Below the pieces are notes generated by a model, which ran no database searches, had not been told where the DNA came from, and worked only from the letters and a program-made list of their open reading frames with translations. A stretch of 64,000 nucleotides of DNA from Gammaproteobacteria bacterium. Its GTDB lineage: Bacteria; Pseudomonadota; Gammaproteobacteria; Nevskiales; Nevskiaceae. Positions 49,036 through 58,892 of the stretch are shown here, piece by piece. The position numbers and the translations under genes were made by a program. Location of the stretch: the NCBI GenBank assembly GCA_026398815.1, contig JAPLSA010000017.1, positions 717,024 through 781,023 of the forward strand, read 5' to 3'. Within the stretch, counting starts at the first letter, position 1. Each line of letters starts with the position of its first letter.

Positions 49036-50496
49036 ATGGCCCAACCTCCCTGTTTCGACCTGATCTTCTTCGGCGGCACCGGCGATCTGGCGCTGCGCAA
49101 GCTGCTGCCGGCGCTGTACTACCGCCATCGCGATACCCAGGACTGCAGCGGCTGGCGGATCATCGCGGTATCGCGTCAGGCGCTCGACACGGCGGCCTAC
49201 GTCGAGATGGTGCATGCCGCCTGCCAGCAGTTCATCCCGGCCAAGGATTTCGACGAAGGCATCTGGGCGCAGTTCGCGACCCGGCTGGAGTACCTGCCGA
49301 TCGACGCCACGGTGCTGGGCGACTACGCAAAGCTGGCCGCCGCGCTGGCCGACTCGGCCGAGCGCATCCGGGTGTTTTATCTCTCGACCGCCGCCAGCCT
49401 GTTCGCCGGCATCTGCGACAACCTGGCCGCCGCTGGTCTGGTCACCGGCCTGAGTCGCGTGGTGCTGGAAAAGCCGCTCGGCTTCAGTCTGGCCTCGGCC
49501 ACCGCGATCAACGAAGCAGTGGCGAAGATCTTCACGGAACGGCAGATCTTCCGCATCGACCATTACCTCGGCAAGGAAACGGTGCAGAACCTGATCGCGC
49601 TGCGCTTCGGCAATTCGATCTTCGAGCCGCTGTGGCATCGCGCGGCGGTGCGCGACGTGCAGATCACCTTGGCGGAAACAGTCGGCGTCGGCGATCGCGG
49701 CGAGTATTACGACCGTTACGGCGCACTGCGCGACATGGTCCAGAACCACGCGCTGCAGCTGCTGTGCATCCTGGCGATGGAACCGCCATCGTCGATCGAC
49801 CCCGACGAGATCCGCGACGAGAAGCTCAAGGTGCTGCGCGCGCTCAGGCCGTTCACGGCGGACGATGTGCGCAACAAGATCGTCCGCGGCCAGTACCGCG
49901 CCGGCGCCATCGAAGGCCGCGCCGTGCCCGGCTATCTCGACGAGCCCGGCATCCCCGAAGGCACGACCACCGAAACCTTCGTGTCGATGCGCGTCGATGT
50001 CGACAACTGGCGCTGGGCGCGCGTGCCGTTCTACCTGCGCACCGGCAAGCGCATGCAGGAGCGGATGTCGGAGATCGTCATCAACTTCCGCGCCGTGCCG
50101 CACGCGATCCTGCCCGGCAACGACGCCGGCAACGTCAACCGGCTGGTGATCCGCCTGCAGCCGGACGAAGGCATCGAACTGCATGTGCTGGCCAAGGTGC
50201 CGGGGGCCGACATGCGGGTGAAGCCGGTCAAGCTCGATCTCGACTTCGCCGAAACCTTCAAGACCCGCCAGTGGGACGCCTACGAACGTCTGCTGATGGA
50301 CGTGATCAGCGGCAACCTGACGCTGTTCATGCGCCGCGATGAACTGGATGCCGCCTGGACCTGGATCGACCCGATCCACGCCGCCTGGGCCACACAGAGC
50401 GATCCGCCCAAAACCTATTCGGCCGGCACCTGGGGGCCGACCGCATCGAGCGCGCTGATCGTCCGCGACGGCCTGTGCTGGAAGGAAGAGTCATGA
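49036..50496 (+). CDS. zwf: Glucose-6-phosphate 1-dehydrogenase
   Basis: Zwf oxidises glucose 6-phosphate to 6-phosphogluconolactone. The 486-residue protein has the nucleotide-binding [12 protein letters not shown] (12-23), EKPLG (145-149) and the active-site RIDHYLGKE (173-181). The ATG at 49036 gives the family length; an upstream in-frame start at 48964 adds an unconserved basic stretch. The stop overlaps the pgl start (ATGA). Confidence 0.96.
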   Translation: MAQPPCFDLIFFGGTGDLALRKLLPALYYRHRDTQDCSGWRIIAVSRQALDTAAYVEMVHAACQQFIPAKDFDEGIWAQFATRLEYLPIDATVLGDYAKLAAALADSAERIRVFYLSTAASLFAGICDNLAAAGLVTGLSRVVLEKPLGFSLASATAINEAVAKIFTERQIFRIDHYLGKETVQNLIALRFGNSIFEPLWHRAAVRDVQITLAETVGVGDRGEYYDRYGALRDMVQNHALQLLCILAMEPPSSIDPDEIRDEKLKVLRALRPFTADDVRNKIVRGQYRAGAIEGRAVPGYLDEPGIPEGTTTETFVSMRVDVDNWRWARVPFYLRTGKRMQERMSEIVINFRAVPHAILPGNDAGNVNRLVIRLQPDEGIELHVLAKVPGADMRVKPVKLDLDFAETFKTRQWDAYERLLMDVISGNLTLFMRRDELDAAWTWIDPIHAAWATQSDPPKTYSAGTWGPTASSALIVRDGLCWKEES

Positions 50497-51197
50497 GCGG
50501 CGGACTGACCGAGCACCGCTTCACCTCGGCTGAAGCGGCCACCGAGGCGCTGGCGGCGGCGATCATCGAACGCCTGCGCGCCGCACTGGCCGAACGCGGC
50601 GCGGCCTCGCTGGTGGTGTCCGGTGGCAAGAGTCCGGTGCCGCTGTTCGCCTTGCTGCGGGTCGCGGCGCTGAATTGGTCGAAGGTCTGGATCACCTTGG
50701 CCGACGAGCGCTGGGTCGAACCGACCTCGCCGGATTCCAACGAGCATTTGCTGCGCGAGCACCTGCTGCGCGACGCGGCAGCTGCGGCGCGCTTCGTGCC
50801 GCTGAAGTCGCCGTTTGCGCAGGTCACCGATGGGCTGGTGGCTTCAGCTGCGGCGCTGGCTGCCGTGCCGCGACCGTTCGACGTCGTAGTGCTCGGCATG
50901 GGCGAGGACGGCCACACGGCGTCGCTGTTTCCCGGCGCCGAGGCCCTGGCCGCCGCGCTGGCGCTCGACAACCCGGCGCCGCTGGCCGCGATCACACCGC
51001 TGACCGCGCCGCATCCACGCATCACCCTGACCCTGGCCGCGCTGCTCGATGCCCGCTGCCTGATGCTGCCGCTGAGTGGTGCGGCCAAGCTCGCGGTCTA
51101 TCAGCAGGCGCGGGAAACGCCCGACGCGCAGCAATGGCCGATCAGCGCGGTGCTCAGCCAACAGCAGACGCCGGTCGAGGTCTGGCTGACGACTTGA
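50493..51197 (+). CDS. pgl: 6-phosphogluconolactonase
   Basis: Pgl hydrolyses 6-phosphogluconolactone. The 234-residue DevB-type protein has [12 protein letters not shown] (41-52), [20 protein letters not shown] (part of 69-88) and [14 protein letters not shown] in the second half. It is coupled to zwf by a 4-bp overlap. A repeat array begins 34 bp after its stop. Confidence 0.95.
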   Translation: MSGGLTEHRFTSAEAATEALAAAIIERLRAALAERGAASLVVSGGKSPVPLFALLRVAALNWSKVWITLADERWVEPTSPDSNEHLLREHLLRDAAAAARFVPLKSPFAQVTDGLVASAAALAAVPRPFDVVVLGMGEDGHTASLFPGAEALAAALALDNPAPLAAITPLTAPHPRITLTLAALLDARCLMLPLSGAAKLAVYQQARETPDAQQWPISAVLSQQQTPVEVWLTT

Positions 51198-51230
51198 GAC
51201 CCCGTCATTCCGGCTGACGAATCAAGTCCC

Positions 51231-51953
51231 GTCATTCCGGCGAAAGCCGGAATCCAGCGCCATCAAACGGCCCTCTCCCCGGCGCTGGATGCCGACTTTC
51301 GTCGGCATGACAGGTAGGGAGGTGGGTGTTGTGGGGCGCGGAATCAGGTTGATCGGGACGCCTCAGGTACGCCGCGACAACCGATCAGCGAAGTACGAGC
51401 CAATGGCAGGCGCAGGTCGAAGTCCGAAGGACACCCTACGCACCGTCATTCCGGCGAAAGCCGGAATCCAGAGCCATCAAGCGCCACTCTCCGTGGCTCT
51501 GGATGCCGACTTTCGTCGGCATGACAGGTAGGGAGGTGGGTGTTGTGGGGCACGGAATCAGGTTGATTGGGATGCCTCAGGTACGCCGCGACAACCGATC
51601 AGCGAAGTACGAGCCAATGGCAGGCGCAGGTCGAAGTCCGAAGGACACCCTGCGCACCGTCATTCCGGCAAAGCCGGAATCCAGCGCCATCAAGCGCCAC
51701 TCTCCGTGGCTCTGGATGCCGACTTTCGTCGGCATGACGGGTAGGGAGGTGGGTGTTGTGGGGTGCGGAATCAGATTGATTGGTACGCCTCAGGTACGCC
51801 GCGACAACCGATCAGCGAAGTACAAGCCAATGGCAGGCGCAGGTCGAAGTCCGAAGGACACCCTGCGCACCGTCATTCCGGCGAAAGCCGGAATCCAGAG
51901 CCATCAAGCGCCACTCTCCCTGGCACTGGGTGCCGACTTTCGTCGGCATGACA
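51231..51953. repeat. Tandem 214-bp repeats, each with an ~80-bp cloverleaf-like palindrome
   Basis: Units begin at 51231, 51445, 51659 and 51872 (periods 214, 214 and 213 bp); the fourth is cut off after its palindrome. Each starts GTCATTCCGGCGAAAGCCGG and about 80 bp later ends CGACTTTCGTCGGCATGAC. Inside are three hairpins: CCGGC-GAAA-GCCGG, TCCAG(A/C)GCC paired with GGC(T/G)CTGGA, and GCCGAC-TTT-CGTCGGC, closed by GTCAT/ATGAC. The ~134-bp link is also conserved. A partial GTCATTCCGG copy lies at 51204. There is no gene in the 787-bp gap. Confidence 0.9.
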
Positions 51954-51984
51954 ACAACGGAGACAGGCGTCCCCGCTCCACCAA

Positions 51985-52524
51985 TCAGTCGCGGTTCGAG
52001 GGCCGCTTCGGGGCCGGCTGGTCCGGCGATTCCTTGAAGCGCGGAATCAGGTCGACGAGGTTGCAGGGCCGCGTCGCCGTCGACAGCTGCAGGCCGATAA
52101 TCTTGTCCCAGGCCAGTTCGCAGGCGCCGCGCGAACCCGGCAGGCAGAACACCAGGCGGCCGTTGGCCGAACCGGCAAAGGCGCGCGACTGGATCGCCGA
52201 GGTACCGATGTCGGCATAGCTCAGCATCCGAAACAGCTCGCCGAAGCCGTCGGTGATGCGATCGAGCAGCGGCCGCACCGCTTCCGGCACCAGATCGCGG
52301 CCGGTCAGGCCGGTGCCACCGGTGATGATGATGACGTCGACCGCGTCGTCGACCAGCCAGTTCGAGACCTGCGCGCGGATGCCGTAGCGGTCATCGCTGC
52401 GGATCAGCCGCGCCGCCAGCCGGTGGCCGTCTCGGGCAATGCGCTCGACCAGCAGCGCGCCGGACTTGTCGTCGTCCAGCGTGCGGGTGTCGGACACCGT
52501 CAGCACGGCGATTCCAAGGCTCAT
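51985..52524 (-). CDS. moaB: Molybdenum cofactor biosynthesis protein B
   Basis: The 179-residue MoCF-fold protein begins GIAVLTVSDTRTLDDDKSG and has TGGTGLTGRDLVPEA (68-82) and LPGSRGACELAWDKI near residue 130. The family adenylylates molybdopterin (Mog) or is of the related MoaB type. With mobA and moeA at 36970-38821 it serves molybdoenzyme assembly. The last 20 residues are Pro/Lys-rich. Confidence 0.92.
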   Translation of the reverse strand: MSLGIAVLTVSDTRTLDDDKSGALLVERIARDGHRLAARLIRSDDRYGIRAQVSNWLVDDAVDVIIITGGTGLTGRDLVPEAVRPLLDRITDGFGELFRMLSYADIGTSAIQSRAFAGSANGRLVFCLPGSRGACELAWDKIIGLQLSTATRPCNLVDLIPRFKESPDQPAPKRPSNRD

Positions 52525-52543
52525 CGTCGAATACTCCTGTTCT

Positions 52544-55165
52544 TCACTTGGCTGCGTGTTTCCAGCGCAGCGCCAGCAGGCTGGGCAGCAGCACCAGCGC
52601 GCACAGCAGGGTCATGCCGAGGCCCAGGGTCAGCAGCAGGCCCATGCTGACCATGCCGGGATGCTTGGCGAAGGCCAGGTTGCCGAAGTTGACCATGGTG
52701 ATCAGCGCGCCGAACAGCACGGCGCGAGCGGTGCCGGTCTTCAGCAGGGAACCATCGGCGGCATCGCGGCCGCGCTGCACGAGGTAGACGCCGTAGTCCA
52801 CACCAACACCAAGAATCAACGGCAGCGCGATGACATTGGCGAAGTTGAACGGCACGCCGGCCATGACCGAGGCGGCGACCGTCAGCAGCCCGGCCATCGC
52901 CAGCGGTACCAGCACCAGCAGCGTGTCGATCACCGAGCGCAGCAGCACCAGCAGCAGCAGGGTGATGACCACCGCCGAGTAGGTGAACGCATCCTGGAAC
53001 GATTCGACCACCGAGCGGCCAGCTTCGGCCTGCGTCGATGGGCCGCCGGTCGCGGTCGGCGCCACTGCCTGCACGGCCGCGATGAACGCGGCTTCGTCGG
53101 TCGGGTTGTCGAGCACCTTCGCCGGCATCGCCTCGACCCGGTACAAGCCGTCGGCGCTCTTCCAGCGGTCGATCAGCGACGGCGGCAGATCGGCAGCGGT
53201 GACGGCGCTGGCTTTCAGCGCGTCCTTCAGACCGGCCAGCCGCGCCGGCAGGCTGCCGAGCAGGTTGGCGCGCAGCCGCGCCAGCAGCGCCGCCTGCCCG
53301 GCGGCGTCGCGCTTGCCGTATTCGGTCGCGAAGCCATCGAGCGCGGCCTGCAGGGCCTTTGCGGCCTCGGCCTGCTTGCCGCTCTGGGTCGCGACATAGG
53401 CCGGCATCGCGGTGCGCATCTGCTCGATCAGCGCGTAGTCGTCATCGCGCGCGGCTGGCTCGGTCGGCGCCGGTGCGTCGGCCAGCTGCGGGCCAAGCGC
53501 GAAGCGCAGGTCTTCGATGATCGCCAGCTTCTCGTCCTGATCGGCCGGCACGAAGCTGTCCAGGGTCATCGCCCGCTTGACCTCCGGCCGCTTGGCCAGC
53601 TCGGCAGCGAGCCGGGTCGCGGTGTCCTGGTCGGGAACCAGTGCGGACAAGGTCAAGGTCGGGATTTCCGGGTCCTTGAGCAGGTCGCGGAAGGTCATGA
53701 TCGCTTCAGTGTCCGGGTCGCGCAGCTTCAGCGGATCGCTGTCGAAACGCGCCCCCGGCACGAAGTACAGCGAGCCGGCGACCAGCACGGCGGACACGAT
53801 CCAGATCGGCTTGGCATGCGAGAACGGCCAAGCCAGCACCTTGGAAAGCGTGCTGCCGATCACCGGCGTCCAGGCCAGCTGCTTCGGGTCCGGCGCCAGC
53901 AGCGCGATCAGCGCCGGCAGCAGGGTGACGGTCACCACGAGGCTGATGATCATGCCAGCGCCGGAAATCAGGCCCAGCTCGGCGATGCCGAGGAAATCGG
54001 TGGGCACGAAGGCGAAGAAGCCGAGCGAGCAGGTCAGCGCGCAGACCGTCATGTAGCCGCCGACGTCGGCCGCAGCCACGCCGAGCGCGCCCTGGTTGGG
54101 TAGCCCCTGGCCGAGCCGCTCGCGGTACTGCATGCCGAGGTACAGCGCGTAATCGAGCCCGAGGCCGATATAGAGCACGCCGAAAGCCACCGAAATCAGG
54201 TTCAGATGGCCGACCGCGACCGCCGCGAACGCCGTGGTCAGCAGCAGGCCGTAGGCCAGCGACAGGATCGCCGCCAGCATCAGCCGCAGCGAGTGCAGCG
54301 CGAACCACAGCAGCAGCGCCGACACCGCCAGCGCCAGGAACAGCGCGAGGCCAGCGCCGGAGAACGCGGTCTGGATTTCCTCGTGCTCCATCGCCACGGT
54401 GCCGGTCAGCCGCACCTTGAGGCCTTTCTGCTCCAGGCCCAGTTCGCGCACGGCGTCGCGCACCGCCTGCACCGGCAGTTCGGCCGGCAGCAGGCGCTTG
54501 AAGTCGAGGATCGCGCCCAGTTCGATGAAGCGACGCGCGCCGGCCAGTTCGCTGGCGCCACCGCCGCCGACCAGCGCCTGCCAGCTCAGCGGCGCGTCGC
54601 GGTCTTCGGCACTGCCGGCCACGCTGGCGGCAATGCCGTTGAAGGCCGGCGACAGGTCGAAGTCGGTACCTTCCGGCGCGTTCAGTGCCCGGCCGAGCAG
54701 GGTGAACAGGCCGCGCAGGCTCGGGTCCTGGTCAAGCGCGCCGAGGAAGGGCTGGGCGGCGGTGACGTCATCGGCGAGCTTCTGCAGCTTGTCGGCCGGC
54801 AGGAACATCAGGCCGTTGCGCCGGAAATAGGTTTCCGTCTCGATCGCGAACACTTCGGAAAACACGTCGCTGCGCGGCCGGAGCTTGGCCACCAGCGCGA
54901 CCTGCGCGGCGTCCATCACTTCGGGGATGCCGCCCTCGATCACCACGACCAGCGTGTGGCTGAGCTTCGGGAACTGGCGGTCCATCTCGATTTCCGCCTG
55001 TCGCCACGGCAGCTCCGGCGACAGCAGATTCTGCAAGTTGGTATCGATGCTCAGATGCCGGGCGGTATACGCCGCCAGCCCGGCCCCGATCACGAGCGCC
55101 AGGACTACCACCAGTACCGCGCGACGCTGGGCAGCGTCGACCCACGCCGAAAGCAAACGACTCAT
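52544..55165 (-). CDS. hpnN: RND/MMPL-family transporter, HpnN-like
   Basis: The 873-residue inner-membrane protein has an N-terminal membrane segment (AVLVVVLALVIGAGLAAY), a periplasmic loop, a block of five membrane segments with the RND signature GLGLDYALYLGMQYRE, a second loop and a second block with LGVGVDYGVYLVQRGRD. It resembles HpnN, which moves hopanoids to the outer membrane. The divergent neighbour is an MlaC/HpnM-like protein, which supports a lipid-transport role. ATG 55165 is chosen because a longer frame would run into the divergent promoter. No hopanoid cyclase gene is in the window. Confidence 0.82.
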   Translation of the reverse strand: MSRLLSAWVDAAQRRAVLVVVLALVIGAGLAAYTARHLSIDTNLQNLLSPELPWRQAEIEMDRQFPKLSHTLVVVIEGGIPEVMDAAQVALVAKLRPRSDVFSEVFAIETETYFRRNGLMFLPADKLQKLADDVTAAQPFLGALDQDPSLRGLFTLLGRALNAPEGTDFDLSPAFNGIAASVAGSAEDRDAPLSWQALVGGGGASELAGARRFIELGAILDFKRLLPAELPVQAVRDAVRELGLEQKGLKVRLTGTVAMEHEEIQTAFSGAGLALFLALAVSALLLWFALHSLRLMLAAILSLAYGLLLTTAFAAVAVGHLNLISVAFGVLYIGLGLDYALYLGMQYRERLGQGLPNQGALGVAAADVGGYMTVCALTCSLGFFAFVPTDFLGIAELGLISGAGMIISLVVTVTLLPALIALLAPDPKQLAWTPVIGSTLSKVLAWPFSHAKPIWIVSAVLVAGSLYFVPGARFDSDPLKLRDPDTEAIMTFRDLLKDPEIPTLTLSALVPDQDTATRLAAELAKRPEVKRAMTLDSFVPADQDEKLAIIEDLRFALGPQLADAPAPTEPAARDDDYALIEQMRTAMPAYVATQSGKQAEAAKALQAALDGFATEYGKRDAAGQAALLARLRANLLGSLPARLAGLKDALKASAVTAADLPPSLIDRWKSADGLYRVEAMPAKVLDNPTDEAAFIAAVQAVAPTATGGPSTQAEAGRSVVESFQDAFTYSAVVITLLLLVLLRSVIDTLLVLVPLAMAGLLTVAASVMAGVPFNFANVIALPLILGVGVDYGVYLVQRGRDAADGSLLKTGTARAVLFGALITMVNFGNLAFAKHPGMVSMGLLLTLGLGMTLLCALVLLPSLLALRWKHAAK

Positions 55166-55211
55166 CCGCCGGAAACCCCTGGAAACATGGAACTTGAAAG
55201 GCTGGCACGGG

Positions 55212-55236
55212 TCGCTATTGCACCTGACAATAGCGA
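55212..55236. promoter_or_regulatory. 9-bp inverted repeat between hpnN and hpnM-like genes
   Basis: TCGCTATTG and CAATAGCGA are separated by 7 nt in the 98-bp divergent gap, with flanking GGG/CCC extending the pairing. Centred between both start codons, it could be an operator that controls both genes. Confidence 0.5.
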
Positions 55237-55263
55237 TCCCGCCAGAGCCTTCCATTGTCGCCG

Positions 55264-55875
55264 ATGCCGAAACTCCCCGTGTTCCTGCGTTCTCTGCTCG
55301 CCACCGCGCTGCTGCTGCCCGGCGCCCATGCCCTGGCTGCGCCCGCACCCGGCGATGTCGTGACCGGCTTCCATGACGTGCTGATCGGCAACATGAAACA
55401 AGGCGCGACGCTGGGCTGTAGCGGCCGCAGCAGCCGGATCGCGACCGCCGTCGACGGCAGTTTCGACCTGCCCTATCTGGCCAGCCGGGTCATGCGTCGG
55501 CAGTGGAAGACGCTGACGCCGGAGCAGCAGGCCCGCTTCATCACCACCTTCCGCGAACTGGTGCTGGCCACCTACGCCAGTCAGTTCTCGGCGTTCGGTG
55601 GCGAGAAGTTCGAGACGCTGGCCACCCGGGAACTGGCCGATGGCACCCGCCAGGTCAACGCGAAGCTGACACCAGGCAGCGGCAACTCGGTCAACTTCGA
55701 TTACGTGCTGCGCGAGGTCGACGGCCAGTGGCGCATCGTCAACGTGGTGGCCGATGGCGTCAGCGATCTCGCGATCCGCGCCAGCCAGTACGACAAGGCG
55801 TTCAAGTCGGTCGGCTTCGATGGCCTGCTGAAGCAGATCGAAAGCCAGACGGCGGCCAACCGGACGGGTTGCTGA
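55264..55875 (+). CDS. MlaC/Ttg2D family periplasmic lipid-binding protein, HpnM-like
   Basis: The 203-residue protein has a signal peptide (FLRSLLATALLLPGAHALA). The body matches the toluene-tolerance Ttg2/MlaC/HpnM family: FDLPYLASRVMRRQWKTLTPEQQ (part), FRELVLATYASQF, and VDGQWRIVNVVADGVS. These proteins ferry phospholipids or hopanoids across the periplasm. Divergence from the HpnN-like transporter favours HpnM. ATG 55264 is preferred to a TTG nine bases upstream. Confidence 0.85.
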   Translation: MPKLPVFLRSLLATALLLPGAHALAAPAPGDVVTGFHDVLIGNMKQGATLGCSGRSSRIATAVDGSFDLPYLASRVMRRQWKTLTPEQQARFITTFRELVLATYASQFSAFGGEKFETLATRELADGTRQVNAKLTPGSGNSVNFDYVLREVDGQWRIVNVVADGVSDLAIRASQYDKAFKSVGFDGLLKQIESQTAANRTGC

Positions 55876-55916
55876 CCCGCCTCTCGCCAGGCCGCCGCAT
55901 GCTGCTCCGCCTGCCT

Positions 55917-56357
55917 TCAACCCCAGTTGAAATGGAACGCGGCGTCGCCCGGCTTGGGCGCTGGACGATCGGCATCGCGCACGGCGGTGACCGCCGCGAA
56001 GCTCAGCAGATCGGCCAGCAGCAGGGTTTTCAGCGCCGGGCCGTACAGCGCGTGGCGGGCCTCGTCGAACTGCCAGACGCCGAACCAGGCAGCGATGCCG
56101 GTGACGATCAGCAGCCCCAGCAGCAGCCAGCGCACCGTGGCCGACAGGAACGCCGCGCCGATCGCCAGCCCGCCGATCACCAGCAGCGCCGCACCATGCT
56201 GCAGCGCCAGCGCATCGATGGCCGCTGCCGGCAGGTGACCCTGCCCGATCTGGTACGCGAACACATCCGGCGCCGACCAGATCCGCGCGCCGAGCACCAT
56301 CGATCCCAGGCCCGTCAGCAGCAAGGCCGAAAACGACATCCCATTCACGATTTTCAT
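55917..56357 (-). CDS. Four-helix inner-membrane protein, unknown
   Basis: The 146-residue protein has four hydrophobic segments (about 8-28, 54-72, 74-94, 108-124). The ATG has AGAGGA seven bases upstream. Not recognised with confidence; the layout is DoxX- or DUF4345-like. It is divergent from a TetR-type regulator with a palindrome between them, so it is probably the regulated gene. Confidence 0.75.
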   Translation of the reverse strand: MKIVNGMSFSALLLTGLGSMVLGARIWSAPDVFAYQIGQGHLPAAAIDALALQHGAALLVIGGLAIGAAFLSATVRWLLLGLLIVTGIAAWFGVWQFDEARHALYGPALKTLLLADLLSFAAVTAVRDADRPAPKPGDAAFHFNWG

Positions 56358-56448
56358 CGCCTGTTCCTCTCACCTCTACCCCGATGCGGCCGGATCGCCG
56401 GCCCCGGTGCTTCCCCCGGCCGGGCGGTCTTGCCGCTTGCCGGTGTAA

Positions 56449-56464
56449 TATGGCGCTTGCCATA
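56449..56464. promoter_or_regulatory. Candidate TetR operator
   Basis: TATGGC-GCTT-GCCATA is a perfect 16-bp palindrome in the 179-bp divergent gap. A further TATGGC half-site follows 2 bp later. It overlaps a TTGCCA -35-like box (56458-56463) for the TetR gene, which suits autorepression. Confidence 0.65.
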
Positions 56465-56536
56465 CTATGGCGACTACCCTACATAATTCGAATCGACGAC
56501 GCAAGACGCCGTTCGTCGGCTGAGCAAGGAGGAGAC

Positions 56537-57124
56537 ATGGCCAGAACCAGCAACGCCCGTCAGGACGCCATCGAGGCAGCCGTGCGGCTGTTCCGCAGCC
56601 AGGGCTACTCGGCCACCGGCCTGAGCCAGCTGCTGGAGGAAAGCGGCGCGCCGAAGGGCTCGTTCTATTTCCACTTCCCGGGCGGCAAGGAACAGCTGGC
56701 GCTGGAAGCGCTGACCGTGTTCGGCGAGGAAATCCGCGGCCGCATCGCGCGCCGTGCGGCGACGGTCGGCGACGACACGCCCGCCTTCATCCGGGCGATG
56801 TTCGAAGCCGCCGCGAACGAGCTGGAATCGAGCAACTACACCGCCGGCTGCGTGGCCTCGAACCTCGGCAGCGAGATGTCATCCGGCAACCGGCCGATCG
56901 CCGATGCCGTGACCACGGTGGTCAGGAGCTGGGTCGAGGCCATTGCCGACGGCGTCGCCGCCCGCTTCGACAGCCGCGATGCCGCGCTGGTCTACGCCTC
57001 GACGGTGATGGCCGCGCTCAGCGGCGTGCGGACGATGGCGCGCGCCCAGCGCTCCACCGCGATGTTCGGCTCGATCGCCGACGTGCTGATCGCCGCGCTG
57101 CCGGCGGCAAAATCTCCGGCCTGA
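56537..57124 (+). CDS. TetR/AcrR family transcriptional regulator
   Basis: The 195-residue protein has the N-terminal helix-turn-helix (AIEAAVRLFRSQGYSATGLS, then GAPKGSFYFHFPGGKEQLA) and a helical ligand domain with YTAGCVASNLGSEMS. It belongs to the YxaF/LmrA-like branch. The strong site AAGGAG before ATG 56537 fixes the start. It probably controls itself and the divergent membrane protein through the palindrome at 56449-56464. Confidence 0.92.
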   Translation: MARTSNARQDAIEAAVRLFRSQGYSATGLSQLLEESGAPKGSFYFHFPGGKEQLALEALTVFGEEIRGRIARRAATVGDDTPAFIRAMFEAAANELESSNYTAGCVASNLGSEMSSGNRPIADAVTTVVRSWVEAIADGVAARFDSRDAALVYASTVMAALSGVRTMARAQRSTAMFGSIADVLIAALPAAKSPA

Positions 57125-57169
57125 CCGGCAGCGCGGCAATCATCTCCTTTAGGACGCTCTGCATAGGTC

Positions 57170-57248
57170 GTCACCCTGGCGAAAGCCGGGGTCCAGGGCC
57201 TTGAAAGCGCTGGCCCGGACAATTGTGCGGGGCCTTCGCCGGAATGAC
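57170..57248. repeat. Diverged solo copy of the cloverleaf palindrome
   Basis: This 79-bp element begins GTCACCCTGGCGAAAGCCGG and ends CCTTCGCCGGAATGAC. It keeps the same closing ends and the GGCGAAAGCC hairpin as the 214-bp array at 51231, and has GGTCCAGGGCC inside. It lies between tetR and ald and has no linker repeats. Confidence 0.75.
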
Positions 57249-57316
57249 GAACTGAACCTGCGCAGAGATTCCTTAATTGGGGTCAGATCCGCATTTCGGC
57301 CAAGCCGGCCGCGCGA

Positions 57317-58456
57317 TCAGTGATCGCTGGGTGCCCACCAGGGCTTCAGCGCTTCGCGGGTCGGCTGGTATTCGTAGCCCAGGGCTTCGGCCACCGCCTG
57401 ATAGGTGACGCGGCCCAGATGCACGTTAAGGCCTTCGCGGAGGTTCGGATCATCCAGCAGCGCGCGCCGGTAGCCCTTGTCGGCCAGCGCCACGGTGAAC
57501 TGCATGGTTGCGTTGGTCAGCGCGAACGTCGACGTGCGCGCCACGCCGCCCGGCATGTTGGCCACGCAGTAGTGGACGATGCCTTCCTCGACATAGGTCG
57601 GCTCCTGATGCGTGGTGGCGCGCGAAGTCTCGAAGCAGCCGCCCTGGTCGATCGCGACATCGACGATCACCGCGCCCGGCTTCATGGTCTTCAGCATCGC
57701 CCGGGTCACCAGCTTCGGCGCGGCGGCGCCCGGCACCAGCACCGCGCCGATCACCAGATCGGCATGGCGGACGGCGGTTTCCAGCGCATCGACTGTGGAG
57801 TACAGCGTGGTCAGCCGACCGTCGAACGCGGTGTCGAGCCAGGCCAGGCGCGGCAGCGAGCGATCGAGGATGGTCACGTTGGCACCCATGCCGACCGCGA
57901 TCCGCGCCGCGTTGTAGCCGACCACGCCGCCGCCGATCACCACCACATCAGCCGGCGCCACGCCGGGCACGCCACCGAGCAGCACACCGTTACCGCCTGG
58001 CGCCTTTTCCATCGCATGGGCACCGGCCTGGATCGACATGCGGCCGGCGACCTCGCTCATCGGCGCCAGCAGCGGCAGGCCGCCGCGACCATCGCTGACC
58101 GTTTCATAGGCGATCGCCACACAGCCGGAATCGACCAGCGCCTGGGTCTGCGCCGGATCGGGCGCCAGATGCAGATAGGTGAACAGCACCTGCCCTTCGC
58201 GCAGGCGCGCACATTCGGCCGGTTGCGGTTCCTTGACCTTGACGATCATGTCGGCCCGGGCGAAGACCTCCTCGGCGCTGTCGGCGATCTCCGCACCCGC
58301 CGCTTGATACTGCGCGTCCGGGATGCCGATGCCGGCGCCGGCGCTGGCCTGCACGAGCACCGCGTGGCCGTGCGCCTTCAACTCGCGGACGCCGGCCGGC
58401 GTGAGCCCGACCCGGTACTCGTGAACCTTGATTTCTTTCGGTACGCCGATCAGCAT
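57317..58456 (-). CDS. ald: Alanine dehydrogenase
   Basis: Ald interconverts L-alanine and pyruvate plus ammonia with NAD. The 379-residue protein begins [20 protein letters not shown], has catalytic K75 (VKVKEP) and H96 (YLHLAPD), the NAD-binding [18 protein letters not shown] near 175, and [17 protein letters not shown]. It is full length. It stands alone between two plus-strand units. Confidence 0.96.
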   Translation of the reverse strand: MLIGVPKEIKVHEYRVGLTPAGVRELKAHGHAVLVQASAGAGIGIPDAQYQAAGAEIADSAEEVFARADMIVKVKEPQPAECARLREGQVLFTYLHLAPDPAQTQALVDSGCVAIAYETVSDGRGGLPLLAPMSEVAGRMSIQAGAHAMEKAPGGNGVLLGGVPGVAPADVVVIGGGVVGYNAARIAVGMGANVTILDRSLPRLAWLDTAFDGRLTTLYSTVDALETAVRHADLVIGAVLVPGAAAPKLVTRAMLKTMKPGAVIVDVAIDQGGCFETSRATTHQEPTYVEEGIVHYCVANMPGGVARTSTFALTNATMQFTVALADKGYRRALLDDPNLREGLNVHLGRVTYQAVAEALGYEYQPTREALKPWWAPSDH

Positions 58457-58538
58457 GCGCCCACTCCTGTGACGGCCAAGGTGCTTCGAGTCTAGCGCAG
58501 GAGGCTTTCGCGCCCCGCGGCGTCAGCTCCCGAAATCC

Positions 58539-58892
58539 ATGCGCCGCAACGTTCGCTATCACCTCGCTGTCCTGTTCGCCGTCATCGGCCTGAGCCTCAG
58601 CGGCTACGGCGCCTACAAGCTGTACCGGCTGCCGGTCTACAGCGAGCAGGATCTCGACCTGGCCGCCGAACTGAACCTGAGCATCGACCTCGCCCGCCTG
58701 CCGCCGGACCGCCAGCCCAAGGCCGAGGCGCTGCCGCAGATGCGCGCCGACGTGCGGCGCGAGATCAGCAGCAATCTCGACCAGCAGCGCAAGCTGGTGC
58801 AGTCATGGATTCAGACCGGCCTGGTGCTGGTCGGCATGGCGATCCTGCAGGCGCTGCTGCAGCGCCGGCTGCCGACGCCGCCGCCACGCTGA
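58539..58892 (+). CDS. Small two-helix membrane protein coupled to serine acetyltransferase
   Basis: The 117-residue protein has membrane segments at about 8-26 (LAVLFAVIGLSLSGYGAY) and 91-108 (IQTGLVLVGMAILQALL), with a charged helical middle. The stop is directly followed by the ATG of the acetyltransferase gene, so the two form an operon. No known family is recognised. Confidence 0.7.
   Translation: MRRNVRYHLAVLFAVIGLSLSGYGAYKLYRLPVYSEQDLDLAAELNLSIDLARLPPDRQPKAEALPQMRADVRREISSNLDQQRKLVQSWIQTGLVLVGMAILQALLQRRLPTPPPR

Noticed and set aside
51231..51953. Possible CRISPR array
   Set aside because: The period is 214 bp, the segments between palindromes are themselves repeated, and no cas genes are present.
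51289..52219. Plus-strand open frames with MPTFVGMTGREVGVVG-type sequence
   Set aside because: They are translations of the 214-bp palindromic repeats and continue into antisense of moaB.
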